A stretch of 64,000 nt of DNA from assembly GCF_042660705.1 (NCBI RefSeq), contig NZ_JBHSUQ010000001.1. One strand, written 5' to 3'. This DNA comes from Undibacterium_A arcticum (lineage in GTDB: Bacteria > Pseudomonadota > Gammaproteobacteria > Burkholderiales > Burkholderiaceae_D). The translations under genes and the position numbers were made by a program. Below, one piece after another: positions 36,830 through 44,699 of this stretch (positions within the stretch are counted from its first letter, which is position 1; each line of letters starts with the position of its first letter). The notes beneath the pieces were generated by a model. The model worked only from the letters and a program-made list of their open reading frames with translations. It made no database searches and was not told the origin of the DNA.

Positions 36830-37558
36830 TCAGTGAGATCCGTCGGGCCATCCCGGCAGACAAGAAAAATCAAGGTGAGCGGCTGCCGCCGCAGCCGACG
36901 CCACCGCCAGCCGCGGCACACAGCCGAGCAGCGGCGCCGGTAGCCGCGCGCGCAGCGCTGCGACATTGTCGGTTGCGTACGGCATCTCGGCGTCGACAGT
37001 ATTGGCGACCCATCCGGCCAGCTGCAGGCCGCGCGCGGCGATCGCCTCCGCCGTCAGCAAGGCCTGGCTGAGACAGCCGAGCCGCAAGCCGACCACCAGC
37101 ACCACCGGCAGCGCCAATTGTTGCGTCAGGTCGGCGGTATCCGTGCTGTCCGATAACGGCACACGAAAGCCGCCGACACCTTCCACCACCACCGCATCGG
37201 CGGCGCCAGCGATCTGTCGGTAACAGTCCAGAATGTGCGCCAACTCGATCTGCACGCCGTCCTGGGCGGCCGCGACATGCGGCGCGGTGGCGGCGCGCAG
37301 CAGATACGGCGTGGTCAACGCCGGCGCCAGTTGCAGCGTGCTCTCGGCGGCCAGGCTGTCGGCGTCCTCATTGTGCCAGACGCCATCGCGCAGCTCGGCG
37401 CCGGCGGCGACCGGCTTCATGCCCACCGTGCGGCAGCCCCGTTGTTGCGACAAACGGTGCAGCAGCGCGCTCGACACCAGCGTCTTGCCGATTTCGGTAT
37501 CGGTACCGGTGACGAAGCAGGCGAAGCGCGGCGCGGTGGCCGTAGTTAAATTCATCAT
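36830..37558 (-). CDS. bioD: dethiobiotin synthetase
   Basis: About 242 residues. P-loop enzyme that closes the ureido ring of biotin from DAPA and CO2. The N-terminal loop FVTGTDTEIGKTLVSS and VVEGVGGFRVPLS are diagnostic. The start overlaps the bioF stop (ATGA), so translation is coupled. Two tandem ATG codons (37558, 37555) are possible. The C-terminal end is Ala-rich (AVASAAAAAAH). Confidence 0.94.
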   Translation of the reverse strand: MMNLTTATAPRFACFVTGTDTEIGKTLVSSALLHRLSQQRGCRTVGMKPVAAGAELRDGVWHNEDADSLAAESTLQLAPALTTPYLLRAATAPHVAAAQDGVQIELAHILDCYRQIAGAADAVVVEGVGGFRVPLSDSTDTADLTQQLALPVVLVVGLRLGCLSQALLTAEAIAARGLQLAGWVANTVDAEMPYATDNVAALRARLPAPLLGCVPRLAVASAAAAAAHLDFSCLPGWPDGSH

Positions 37559-38793
37559 GCGGCACGCTCGGTCGAATTCGGCGCGTCCGGCGCGCTCAGT
37601 GTGTGCAACGCTTCCAGCGCATGCACGGCATCGATCAATTGCGCCACGTCGTCGCTGGTGTGCGCGGCCGACAGCGTGATGCGCAGACGCGCCGTGCCGG
37701 CGGGGACCGTCGGCGGCCGGATCGCCGGCACCCACAGGCCCTGCTGGTATAACGCGGCGGCCGCTGCCAGCGCCTGCGAATTATCGCCGATCACGATCGG
37801 CTGGATCGCGGTGCTGGACGCGATATGCTGCCAGCGCCGCAGCCGCAAGCCGGAGCGAAGCTGCGCAATCAGCGCCTGCATGTGGGCGCGACGGGCCGCG
37901 CCTTCGGCACCGCCGATCAGGTCGAGGCTGGTCAGCAGCGCATGCGCCAGCGCCGGCGCGGCGGCCGTGGTGTAGATGTAGGGACGGGCCCGTTGCACCA
38001 GCCATTCGATCACGCTGGCATGGGCCGCGACGAAGGCGCCACCGACACCGGCGGCCTTGCCCAGCGTGCCGACATACACCAGATGCGATGAGCGCAAGTT
38101 GAAATGCTCCAGCGCGCCGCGGCCATGCGCGCCGAGCATGCCGAAACCATGCGCATCGTCGACCACCAGCCAGGCGCCATGCCGTTCGCACACGGCCAGC
38201 AATTCGGGCAGCGGCGCCAGATCGCCGTCCATGCTAAATACGCTGTCGGTGACCACGATCTTGGTGACCGCGCTGCTGGCGGCCAATAGCGCATCCAGTG
38301 CCGCGGCGTCGCGATGCGGATAGACCTTGACCGTGGCGCGCGCCAGCTTGGCGCCATCGATCAGCGATGCGTGGTTGAGCGCTTCCGAAAAAATTTCCGC
38401 CTCGCCTTGGCTGTCGGCAGCCGCCAGCGCGGTCAGCACCGCCAGATTGGCCATGTAGCCGGTGCAGAAATACAGTGCGCGGGCCGATTCCAGATGCGGT
38501 GCGACGAAACCAGCCAGCGCCTGTTCCAGCTGCGCATGCGCCCGCGAATGACCGCTGATCAGATGCGAGGCGCCACTGCCGACACCATACAATGCAGCGC
38601 CCTCGCGCAACGCCTCGATCACGCGCGGATGCGCGGCCAGACCGAGGTAATCATTGCTGCAAAATGCCAGCATCGCGCGGCCGTCAACCTGCACCCGCGG
38701 CGCGCAGGGCGTGTCGGCCACGCGCCGGCGACGGCGCAGGCTATGCTGGTCGAGCGCCTGCAGTTGGCGCTCCAGTTGGTCGAGTAGTTCCAT
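37555..38793 (-). CDS. bioF: 8-amino-7-oxononanoate synthase
   Basis: 412 residues. PLP-dependent enzyme joining pimeloyl-thioester and alanine to KAPA. Landmarks are FCSNDYLGLAAHPRV, DDAHGFGMLGAHGRG, and the PLP lysine in VGTLGKAAGVGGAFV. It begins 2 nt from the bioA stop region, so bioA-bioF-bioD-bioB form a tight unit. No bioC or bioH is in this window, so pimeloyl supply is encoded elsewhere. Confidence 0.95.
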   Translation of the reverse strand: MELLDQLERQLQALDQHSLRRRRRVADTPCAPRVQVDGRAMLAFCSNDYLGLAAHPRVIEALREGAALYGVGSGASHLISGHSRAHAQLEQALAGFVAPHLESARALYFCTGYMANLAVLTALAAADSQGEAEIFSEALNHASLIDGAKLARATVKVYPHRDAAALDALLAASSAVTKIVVTDSVFSMDGDLAPLPELLAVCERHGAWLVVDDAHGFGMLGAHGRGALEHFNLRSSHLVYVGTLGKAAGVGGAFVAAHASVIEWLVQRARPYIYTTAAAPALAHALLTSLDLIGGAEGAARRAHMQALIAQLRSGLRLRRWQHIASSTAIQPIVIGDNSQALAAAAALYQQGLWVPAIRPPTVPAGTARLRITLSAAHTSDDVAQLIDAVHALEALHTLSAPDAPNSTERAA

Positions 38794-38794
38794 A

Positions 38795-40150
38795 CTATTC
38801 CGCGATCACTTTCTCGAACACCGCCTGGGTGCGCGTCGCCAGGCCATCGATCTCGTCGTCGTCCAGCACATACGGCGGCATCAGGTAGACGCTGCGGCCG
38901 ATCGGCCGCAGCAGCAATTCATGTTCCAGCGCGGTGCTGAAGAAACGCCGTGAGAAAGTCGCGGCGGCCGCGGCGTCATCGGGTACGGCGTCGAACGCCC
39001 AGATCATCCCGCGCTGGCGGAAATGCTGCACCTTGTCGTGCGTCGCCAGTGGCGCCAGCGCGGCGCTCAGTTTTGCCGCGCGCTCCCGATTGCGCACCAG
39101 CACATCGTCTTCTTCGAAGATCGCCAGCGTCGCCAGCGCCGCACGGCAGGCCAGCGGATTGCCGGTGTACGAATGCGAGTGCAGAAAGCCGCGTGTCACA
39201 TCGGCGCTGTAGAACGCCTGATAGATATCGTCGCGCGTCATCACCAGCGACAGCGGCAGATAACCGCCGCTGATGCCTTTCGACAGGCACAGGAAATCAG
39301 GCCAGACCGGTTGACCATCCAGTTCGGCTTGCTCGCACGCAAAGAAAGTCCCGGTGCGGCCGCAACCGACCGCGATCTCGTCGAAGATCAGATGCACGTT
39401 ATAACGATCGCACAGCGCCCGCACTGCGGCCAGATAAGCCGGGTCATGCATCGCCATGCCGGTCGCGCACTGCACCAGCGGCTCGACGATCACGGCCGCG
39501 ATGTTGCCGGCGCGCTGCTGCAACAGCGACTCCAGATCGGCGGCGGCGCGCCGCGCGACGTCCAGCGCCGATTCGCCATCCACGGCTAGGCGCGCATCGG
39601 GCGACGCCACCACATGCGCCTGCCGCAGCAAAGGACCGTAGGCATCGCGGAACAGCGCAACGTCGGTTACCGCCAGCGCGCCGATGGTCTCGCCGTGATA
39701 GCCGCCCTTCAGGCAGACAAATTCCTGCTTGTCGCCGTGGCCGGCGTTGCGCCACGCGTGAAAACTCATCTTCAGCGCGATCTCGACCGCCGAGGCGCCA
39801 TCCGACGCATAAAAACAATGGCCCAGCACATGGCCGGTGCGCGCCGCCAACTGTTCGGACAGTTCAATCACCGGCTCGTGCGTGAAGCCGGCCAGCATCG
39901 CGTGCTCCAGCCGGTCGAGCTGGTCCTTCAGCGCCGCATTGATGCGCGGATTGGCGTGGCCGAACAGGTTGACCCACCAAGAGCTGATCGCGTCGAGATA
40001 GCGCTTGCCGTCCTGGTCGTAGAGCCAGGCGCCACGGCCGTGGCTGACCGGAATCAGTGGCACAGTTTCGTGATGCTGCATCTGGGTGCACGGATGCCAG
40101 ACACTGCGCAGGCTGCGGGCGACCCAGTCGGATTGTTGGTTTGCTGCCAA
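38795..40150 (-). CDS. bioA: adenosylmethionine-8-amino-7-oxononanoate aminotransferase
   Basis: About 451 residues if started at the TTG at 40150, which has GGAG five bases upstream and matches the expected N-terminus just before WVARSLRSVWHPCTQM. The frame stays open further upstream but enters a 7-bp tandem repeat. Conserved blocks are LDAISSWWVNLFGH, FYASDGASAVEIALKM, LIFDEIAVGCGRTG and the PLP lysine in LCLSKGISGGYLPLS. It transfers the amino group of SAM to KAPA to give DAPA. It is the first of the four bio genes. Confidence 0.93.
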   Translation of the reverse strand: MAANQQSDWVARSLRSVWHPCTQMQHHETVPLIPVSHGRGAWLYDQDGKRYLDAISSWWVNLFGHANPRINAALKDQLDRLEHAMLAGFTHEPVIELSEQLAARTGHVLGHCFYASDGASAVEIALKMSFHAWRNAGHGDKQEFVCLKGGYHGETIGALAVTDVALFRDAYGPLLRQAHVVASPDARLAVDGESALDVARRAAADLESLLQQRAGNIAAVIVEPLVQCATGMAMHDPAYLAAVRALCDRYNVHLIFDEIAVGCGRTGTFFACEQAELDGQPVWPDFLCLSKGISGGYLPLSLVMTRDDIYQAFYSADVTRGFLHSHSYTGNPLACRAALATLAIFEEDDVLVRNRERAAKLSAALAPLATHDKVQHFRQRGMIWAFDAVPDDAAAAATFSRRFFSTALEHELLLRPIGRSVYLMPPYVLDDDEIDGLATRTQAVFEKVIAE

Positions 40151-40179
40151 AGTTACTCCAAAAAAATCTTGATGCTTTA

Positions 40180-40228
40180 TGCAATGTGCAATGTGCAATG
40201 TGCAGTATGCAGTGTGCAGTGTGCAGTG
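40180..40228. repeat. 7-bp tandem repeat upstream of bioA
   Basis: Three TGCAATG units followed by TGCAGTA and three TGCAGTG units. It lies 30-78 nt upstream of the proposed TTG start of bioA. Unit-number changes would alter spacing and upstream frames. Confidence 0.85.
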
Positions 40229-40257
40229 TGCAAAACTTAACTAACGTATAACCGGTT

Positions 40258-40374
40258 CCCTCCCCCTTGCAGGGGGAGGGTTAGGGAGGGGGTAGTGCGG
40301 TCGCTAAACGACACTGGTTGTTCATCGACCGCCGCACCCCCATCCCAACCTTCCCCCTCACAGGGGGAAGGAGC
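40258..40374. repeat. REP/BIME-type repeat, copy 5 (left of the DUF559 gene)
   Basis: The complete two-half form runs from CCCCCTTGCAGGGGGAGGG, through TAGTGCGGTCGC and a central CACTGGTTGTTCATCG, to CGCACCCCCATCCC and TTCCCCCTCACAGGGGGAA. It is almost identical to copy 7 at 44.5 kb. Confidence 0.85.
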
Positions 40375-40394
40375 CGACCGTTGCGGGGCGATGG

Positions 40395-40754
40395 TTACGC
40401 TGGATGAATACCATTCAAAGCATCCACTACTGTTGCTAACACCCCGTCCAAATTATTCAACACATCGTTGTTCCAAAACCTCACAACCTGCCAGCCCTGC
40501 AATTGCAAAAACGCAGTCCGCCGCGCGTCATACGCTATCCGATCCTGATGCTGGCCGCCATCCAGTTCAATCACCAGCTTCTTATCAAGACAGGCAAAAT
40601 CGGCGATGTAAGGCCCGATCGGATGCTGGCGTCGGAAGCGGCTATGTTCCAGCTGCTTGCCGCGCAATGCGCGCCACAACATGCGTTCCACGTCCGTCAT
40701 GTCACTGCGTAGCGAGCGGGCGTTGGCCGTGGTTTGTTCTTGTATGCGCCGCAT
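40395..40754 (-). CDS. DUF559 domain endonuclease-like protein
   Basis: 119 residues from the ATG at 40754 (MRRIQEQTTANARSLR). DUF559 is a PD-(D/E)xK, Vsr-like nuclease fold. The motif is visible as IADFACLDKKLVIELDGG, followed by QHQDRIAYDARRTAFLQLQG. An upstream start at 40778 would lie within repeat copy 6. The gene is bracketed by REP-type repeats and inserted between liuC and bioA, unlike the surrounding metabolic genes. Cleavage activity and target are unknown. Confidence 0.85.
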   Translation of the reverse strand: MRRIQEQTTANARSLRSDMTDVERMLWRALRGKQLEHSRFRRQHPIGPYIADFACLDKKLVIELDGGQHQDRIAYDARRTAFLQLQGWQVVRFWNNDVLNNLDGVLATVVDALNGIHPA

Positions 40755-40760
40755 CCTGAT

Positions 40761-40810
40761 TGACCGCTCTACCCCCATCCCAACCTTCCCCCTCAGAGGG
40801 GGACGGAGCT
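40761..40810. repeat. REP/BIME-type half repeat, copy 6 (right of the DUF559 gene)
   Basis: TGACCGCTCTACCCCCATCC followed by the hairpin CCCCCTCAGAGGGGG. It has the same orientation as the right half of copy 5, so the DUF559 gene lies between direct copies of this half. Confidence 0.8.
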
Positions 40811-40812
40811 AG

Positions 40813-41598
40813 TTAAGCTAACCAGCTCGGCTTGCGTTTCTCCAGGAACGAACGCACCCCTTCCCGGCCCTCGTCCGACGCGCGGATCTGCGCGATCCCT
40901 TCCACCGTGGCGGCGATCAGGGCCTCGGTCAGCGGCATGCCACCAACCTCGCGCACCAGTTTCTTCGCCTCTGCCACCGCATTCGGGCTATTCGACAGCA
41001 GCGCTTTCACGATCTCGGCGACCTTGGCATCGAGCGCGTCGGGCGCCACCACTGCATGCACGAAGCCGATGCGCTGCGCTTGCTGCGCGTCGAAACGTTC
41101 GGCGGTGAGGAAATAACGGCGCGCCGCATTCTCGCCCATCGCCTTGATCACGTAAGGCGAGATCGTGGCCGGGATCAAGCCGAGCCGCACTTCGCTCAGG
41201 CAGAAATTGACCTCTTCGGCCGCCACCGCGATATCGCAGGCCGCCACCAGTCCCATGCCGCCGGCGTAGCAATCGCCCTGGATTTTTGCGACCACCGGCT
41301 TTGGACACAGATAGATGGTGCGCAGCATCTCGGCCAGCAGCGCCGCATCCGCACGGTTCTCGTCGTGCGTGTAGTCGGCCATCTGCTTCATCCAGTTCAG
41401 GTCGGCGCCGGCACAGAAGGCCGGGCCGCGCGCCGCCAGCACGATCGCGCGCACCTCCGGGTCCTGACCGAGCGCGCGGAATGCTTGTGTGAGCTCGGCG
41501 ATGGTGGTCTGGTTGAATGCGTTGCGTACCGCCGGCCGATTCAGCCAGACGGTGGCAACGCGTTGTTCCTGTTGAATCTCGAGGGTCTGATAGTCCAT
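40813..41598 (-). CDS. liuC: methylglutaconyl-CoA hydratase (enoyl-CoA hydratase family)
   Basis: 261 residues from the ATG at 41598 (MDYQTLEIQQEQRVAT). Crotonase fold with oxyanion-hole blocks AFCAGADLNWMKQM and GDCYAGGMGLVAACD. It hydrates 3-methylglutaconyl-CoA to HMG-CoA, between the carboxylase and HMG-CoA lyase. It lies just downstream of liuB and overlaps no other gene; assignment to LiuC rather than another crotonase rests on this context. Confidence 0.92.
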   Translation of the reverse strand: MDYQTLEIQQEQRVATVWLNRPAVRNAFNQTTIAELTQAFRALGQDPEVRAIVLAARGPAFCAGADLNWMKQMADYTHDENRADAALLAEMLRTIYLCPKPVVAKIQGDCYAGGMGLVAACDIAVAAEEVNFCLSEVRLGLIPATISPYVIKAMGENAARRYFLTAERFDAQQAQRIGFVHAVVAPDALDAKVAEIVKALLSNSPNAVAEAKKLVREVGGMPLTEALIAATVEGIAQIRASDEGREGVRSFLEKRKPSWLA

Positions 41599-41629
41599 GG
41601 TGCCGTCCTTACTGCCGTGCTTACCTGCA

Positions 41630-43252
41630 TTACATCCGGAACACGCCGAACTTGGTGTCGGCAATCGGCGCATTCAACGCCGCGCTCAAACCCAGGCCGA
41701 GCACGGTACGGGTATCGGCCGGGTCGATCACGCCGTCGTCCCACAAGCGTGCGGTGGCGTAGTACGGATGGCCCTGGTGCTCGTATTGATCCTTGACCGG
41801 CTGCTTGAAGGCTTCTTCTTCTTCGCGGCTCCAGCTGCCGCCCTTCTGTTCGATGCCGTCGCGCTTGACGGTGGCCAGCACGCTGGCGGCCTGGTCGCCA
41901 CCCATTACCGAGATCCGCGCATTCGGCCACATCCACATGAAGCGCGGCGAGAATGCGCGCCCGCACATGCCGTAGTTGCCGGCGCCGAAGCTGCCGCCGA
42001 TGATCACGGTGAATTTCGGCACCGACGTGGTGGCGACCGCAGTCACCATCTTGGCGCCGTTGCGCGCGATGCCTTCGTTTTCGTACTTGCGCCCGACCAT
42101 GAAGCCGGTGATGTTCTGCAGGAACACCAGCGGGATCTTGCGCTGCGAGCACAACTCGATGAAGTGGGTGCCCTTCAGCGCCGACTCCGAAAACAGGATG
42201 CCGTTGTTGGCGATGATGCCGACCGGCATGCCGTAGATATGGGCGAAGCCGCAGATCAGCGTGGTGCCGTAGCGCGCCTTGAATTCATCGAACTCGCTGC
42301 CGTCGACGATGCGGGCGATCACCTCGCGCACGTCGAACGGCTTGCGGGTGTCGGTCGGGATCACGCCGTACAGCTCCTGCGCCGGATATTTCGGCTCGAC
42401 CGGTTCGCGCAGCACCAGTTGCTGCGGTTTCTGACGGTTCAGGTTGGCAACGATGCTGCGCGCGATCGACAGCGCGTGCAGGTCGTTCTGCGCCAGGTGA
42501 TCGACCACGCCGGACAGGCGGGTATGGACGTCGCCACCGCCGAGATCTTCCGCGCTCACTACTTCGCCGGTAGCGGCCTTTACCAGTGGCGGGCCGCCGA
42601 GAAAGATCGTGCCCTGGTTCTTGACGATGATCGACTCGTCGCTCATCGCCGGCACATAGGCGCCGCCGGCGGTGCACGAGCCCATCACCACCGCGATCTG
42701 CGGGATGCCCTTGGCCGACAGGTTGGCCTGGTTGTAGAAGATGCGGCCGAAGTGGTCACGATCGGGAAACACGTCGTCCTGATTCGGCAGATTCGCGCCA
42801 CCACTGTCGACCAGGTAGATGCAGGGCAGATTGTTCTGCTCGGCGATTTCCTGTGCGCGCAGATGCTTCTTCACCGTCATCGGGTAGTAGGTGCCGCCCT
42901 TGACGGTGGCGTCGTTGCAGACGATCACGCACTCCTGCCCGGCCACGCGGCCGATGCCGGTGATGATGCCGGCCGCCGGCGCGACGCCGACGCCGTGATG
43001 GTCCTTGTACATCGCGTAGGCTGCCATCTGCGAGAATTCCAGGAACGGCGTGCCCGGATCGAGCAGCAGCTGGACCCGCTCGCGCGGCAGCAGCTTGCCG
43101 CGCGCCACGTGTTTCTTGCAGGCCGCTTCGCCGCCGCCCTGCGCCAGCGCGGCGACCTTGGCCTTCAGATCGTCGACGATCAGCTGCATCGCGCCGAGGT
43201 TTTGCTTGAAGTCCTCGCTGCGGGGATTGAGTTTGCTTTCGAGCTGCGGCAT
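41630..43252 (-). CDS. liuB: methylcrotonyl-CoA carboxylase, carboxyltransferase subunit
   Basis: 540 residues. Acyl-CoA carboxyltransferase fold in two halves; conserved segments are GKLLPRERVQLLLDPG, YLVDSGGANLPNQ, GSCTAGGAYVPAM and GGSFGAGNYGMCGR. With LiuD it forms the biotin-dependent complex converting 3-methylcrotonyl-CoA to 3-methylglutaconyl-CoA. Length and the GANLP motif match the MCC beta subunit rather than propionyl-CoA carboxylase. Confidence 0.95.
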   Translation of the reverse strand: MPQLESKLNPRSEDFKQNLGAMQLIVDDLKAKVAALAQGGGEAACKKHVARGKLLPRERVQLLLDPGTPFLEFSQMAAYAMYKDHHGVGVAPAAGIITGIGRVAGQECVIVCNDATVKGGTYYPMTVKKHLRAQEIAEQNNLPCIYLVDSGGANLPNQDDVFPDRDHFGRIFYNQANLSAKGIPQIAVVMGSCTAGGAYVPAMSDESIIVKNQGTIFLGGPPLVKAATGEVVSAEDLGGGDVHTRLSGVVDHLAQNDLHALSIARSIVANLNRQKPQQLVLREPVEPKYPAQELYGVIPTDTRKPFDVREVIARIVDGSEFDEFKARYGTTLICGFAHIYGMPVGIIANNGILFSESALKGTHFIELCSQRKIPLVFLQNITGFMVGRKYENEGIARNGAKMVTAVATTSVPKFTVIIGGSFGAGNYGMCGRAFSPRFMWMWPNARISVMGGDQAASVLATVKRDGIEQKGGSWSREEEEAFKQPVKDQYEHQGHPYYATARLWDDGVIDPADTRTVLGLGLSAALNAPIADTKFGVFRM

Positions 43253-43344
43253 GAATGCTTCCTTCCTGTTTCAGGCTGGGCCTGGATTCTTGTTCTGTAT
43301 TGCTGTTGAATGCGGGTTCGCTGGCGGCGACGTCCGGCCCGGGT

Positions 43345-43749
43345 TCACTGCCCCGGAAAGCTGCCATCCAGGTAGCGCCAGCGAGCGCCCGGTTCACCAT
43401 CGCGGACAAACCGACTGACCTCGTGCAGGCGTTGCGCGCGCCCGTTCACCTTGTAGCGCGCGACGAATTCAACCGTGGCGTGCCGGCCGTCGCCATCCTC
43501 TTGATGCCGCAGCAACTCCAGCCCGAGCCACTTGATGCCGTCCTCGCACAGCGGCCCATCCGGGCAGGTGTCCGGATGCCAGCTGGCGCGCAGGTAGGCC
43601 TCGTCGCGCAGCACGAACGCGGTGTAGCGCGAGCGCATCAGCTGCTGGGCGTTGGCCGGCACCTGTGCGCCGCCGAGGTAGCGGCCGCAGCACTGCGCGA
43701 ACGGCCCGAGCCCGCACGGGCAGGGCTGCGATGGCGATGGACGCGTCAT
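43345..43749 (-). CDS. YchJ family SEC-C motif protein
   Basis: 134 residues. The N-terminal Cys motif PCPCGLGPFAQCCG (SEC-C-like zinc site), then a YchJ NTF2-like domain with MRSRYTAFVLRD and YLRASWHPDTCP. Members are common in proteobacteria and uncharacterised. A 16-bp dyad element lies about 75 nt upstream. Its presence in the liu run is probably incidental. Confidence 0.88.
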   Translation of the reverse strand: MTRPSPSQPCPCGLGPFAQCCGRYLGGAQVPANAQQLMRSRYTAFVLRDEAYLRASWHPDTCPDGPLCEDGIKWLGLELLRHQEDGDGRHATVEFVARYKVNGRAQRLHEVSRFVRDGEPGARWRYLDGSFPGQ

Positions 43750-43804
43750 CTTGAATCGCGCCCTGCCGGGAGTATGCTCAAATTCATGCTTGATGCGGGC
43801 GAAT

Positions 43805-43842
43805 TGATTGGGCCTTTAAAAATACTGGGCATAGTATATTTA
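43805..43842. repeat. ATAC-N8-GTAT intergenic element, copy 3
   Basis: TGATTGGGCCTTTAAAA followed by the dyad ATACTGGGCATAGTAT (43822-43837; arms ATACT/AGTAT) and ATTTAA. It lies between the YchJ and isomerase genes. Confidence 0.45.
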
Positions 43843-43864
43843 AGCATCGCATGCGCCCCGCGGC

Positions 43865-44470
43865 TCAGATCTTGCCGTTTTTCAGCATCGCGTCGACTTG
43901 GTCGAAGCGGTCGAAACCCCAGAAGCCTTCATTGTCGACGATCACGTACGGCGAGCCGAACACGCCGCGCGCCATCGCCAGATCCATCTCGGCCCGCAGT
44001 TGATCCTTGACCTGCGCGCTGTTGATGCCTTCCGCCATGCGGCTGGAGTCGAGTCCCATGCCGGACGCGATCTTGGCGATATGCACCGGGTCACCGATGT
44101 TGACGTCATCCACGAAATACGCCTTGAACACCGCCTTGGCGAATTCGATTGCACGCTCGTCGCCATACTTGTCCTTGACCCACAGCATGGCGCGCGCAGC
44201 CGATTGGGTCGGCAGCGGAAATGCCTGCGGCAGCTTGTAGGCGATGCCGTGAAAGCGCGCGCTTCGTTCAAAATCGCGCACCGAGTATTCGCCCTTCATC
44301 GGGATCATCGGCAACGGCATGCCGCCGGTGGTCTTGAACACCACGCCCAACAAGATCGGATGCCATTCGACATCGCGTCCATATTTTGCGGCCAGTTCGT
44401 CGATGCGGGTGGAAGCGAAATAGCCGTAAGGCGAGGCGAAGTCGAAATAAAAATGGATGGCTGCGGCCAC
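43865..44470 (-). CDS. 2-hydroxychromene-2-carboxylate isomerase family protein
   Basis: 201 residues. DsbA-like glutathione-dependent isomerase fold without the CxxC; the N-terminal FYFDFASPYGYFASTRI carries the Ser typical of kappa-class GST relatives, and the C-terminus has RGVFGSPYVIVDNEGFWGFDR. It was first known from naphthalene degradation, but many homologues are not in such pathways. It follows an acyl-CoA dehydrogenase gene across a REP repeat. Confidence 0.9.
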   Translation of the reverse strand: MAAAIHFYFDFASPYGYFASTRIDELAAKYGRDVEWHPILLGVVFKTTGGMPLPMIPMKGEYSVRDFERSARFHGIAYKLPQAFPLPTQSAARAMLWVKDKYGDERAIEFAKAVFKAYFVDDVNIGDPVHIAKIASGMGLDSSRMAEGINSAQVKDQLRAEMDLAMARGVFGSPYVIVDNEGFWGFDRFDQVDAMLKNGKI

Positions 44471-44513
44471 ATTGTCTCCTGTTGGTTCAATAAGTCTGCG
44501 AAGCGATTTTAAT

Positions 44514-44630
44514 TCCCTCCCCCTTGCAGGGGGAGGGTTAGGGTGGGGGTAGTGTCGTCGCTTAACGACACTGGTTGTTCATCGACCGCCGCACCCCCAT
44601 CCCAACCTTCCCCCTCAAAGGGGAAGGAGC
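44514..44630. repeat. REP/BIME-type repeat, copy 7
   Basis: Full two-half form nearly identical to copy 5: CCCCCTTGCAGGGGG hairpin, GGGTGGGGGTAGTG, centre CACTGGTTGTTCATCG, then CACCCCCATCCCAACC and a TTCCCCCTC...AGGGGAA hairpin. Confidence 0.85.
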
Positions 44631-44699
44631 TGTCCTTGCCTTTTTTGACTTTACTCTGCGCGTCACCGTTGCTGAGTTGGCGTCGATTCAACCAGCGGC

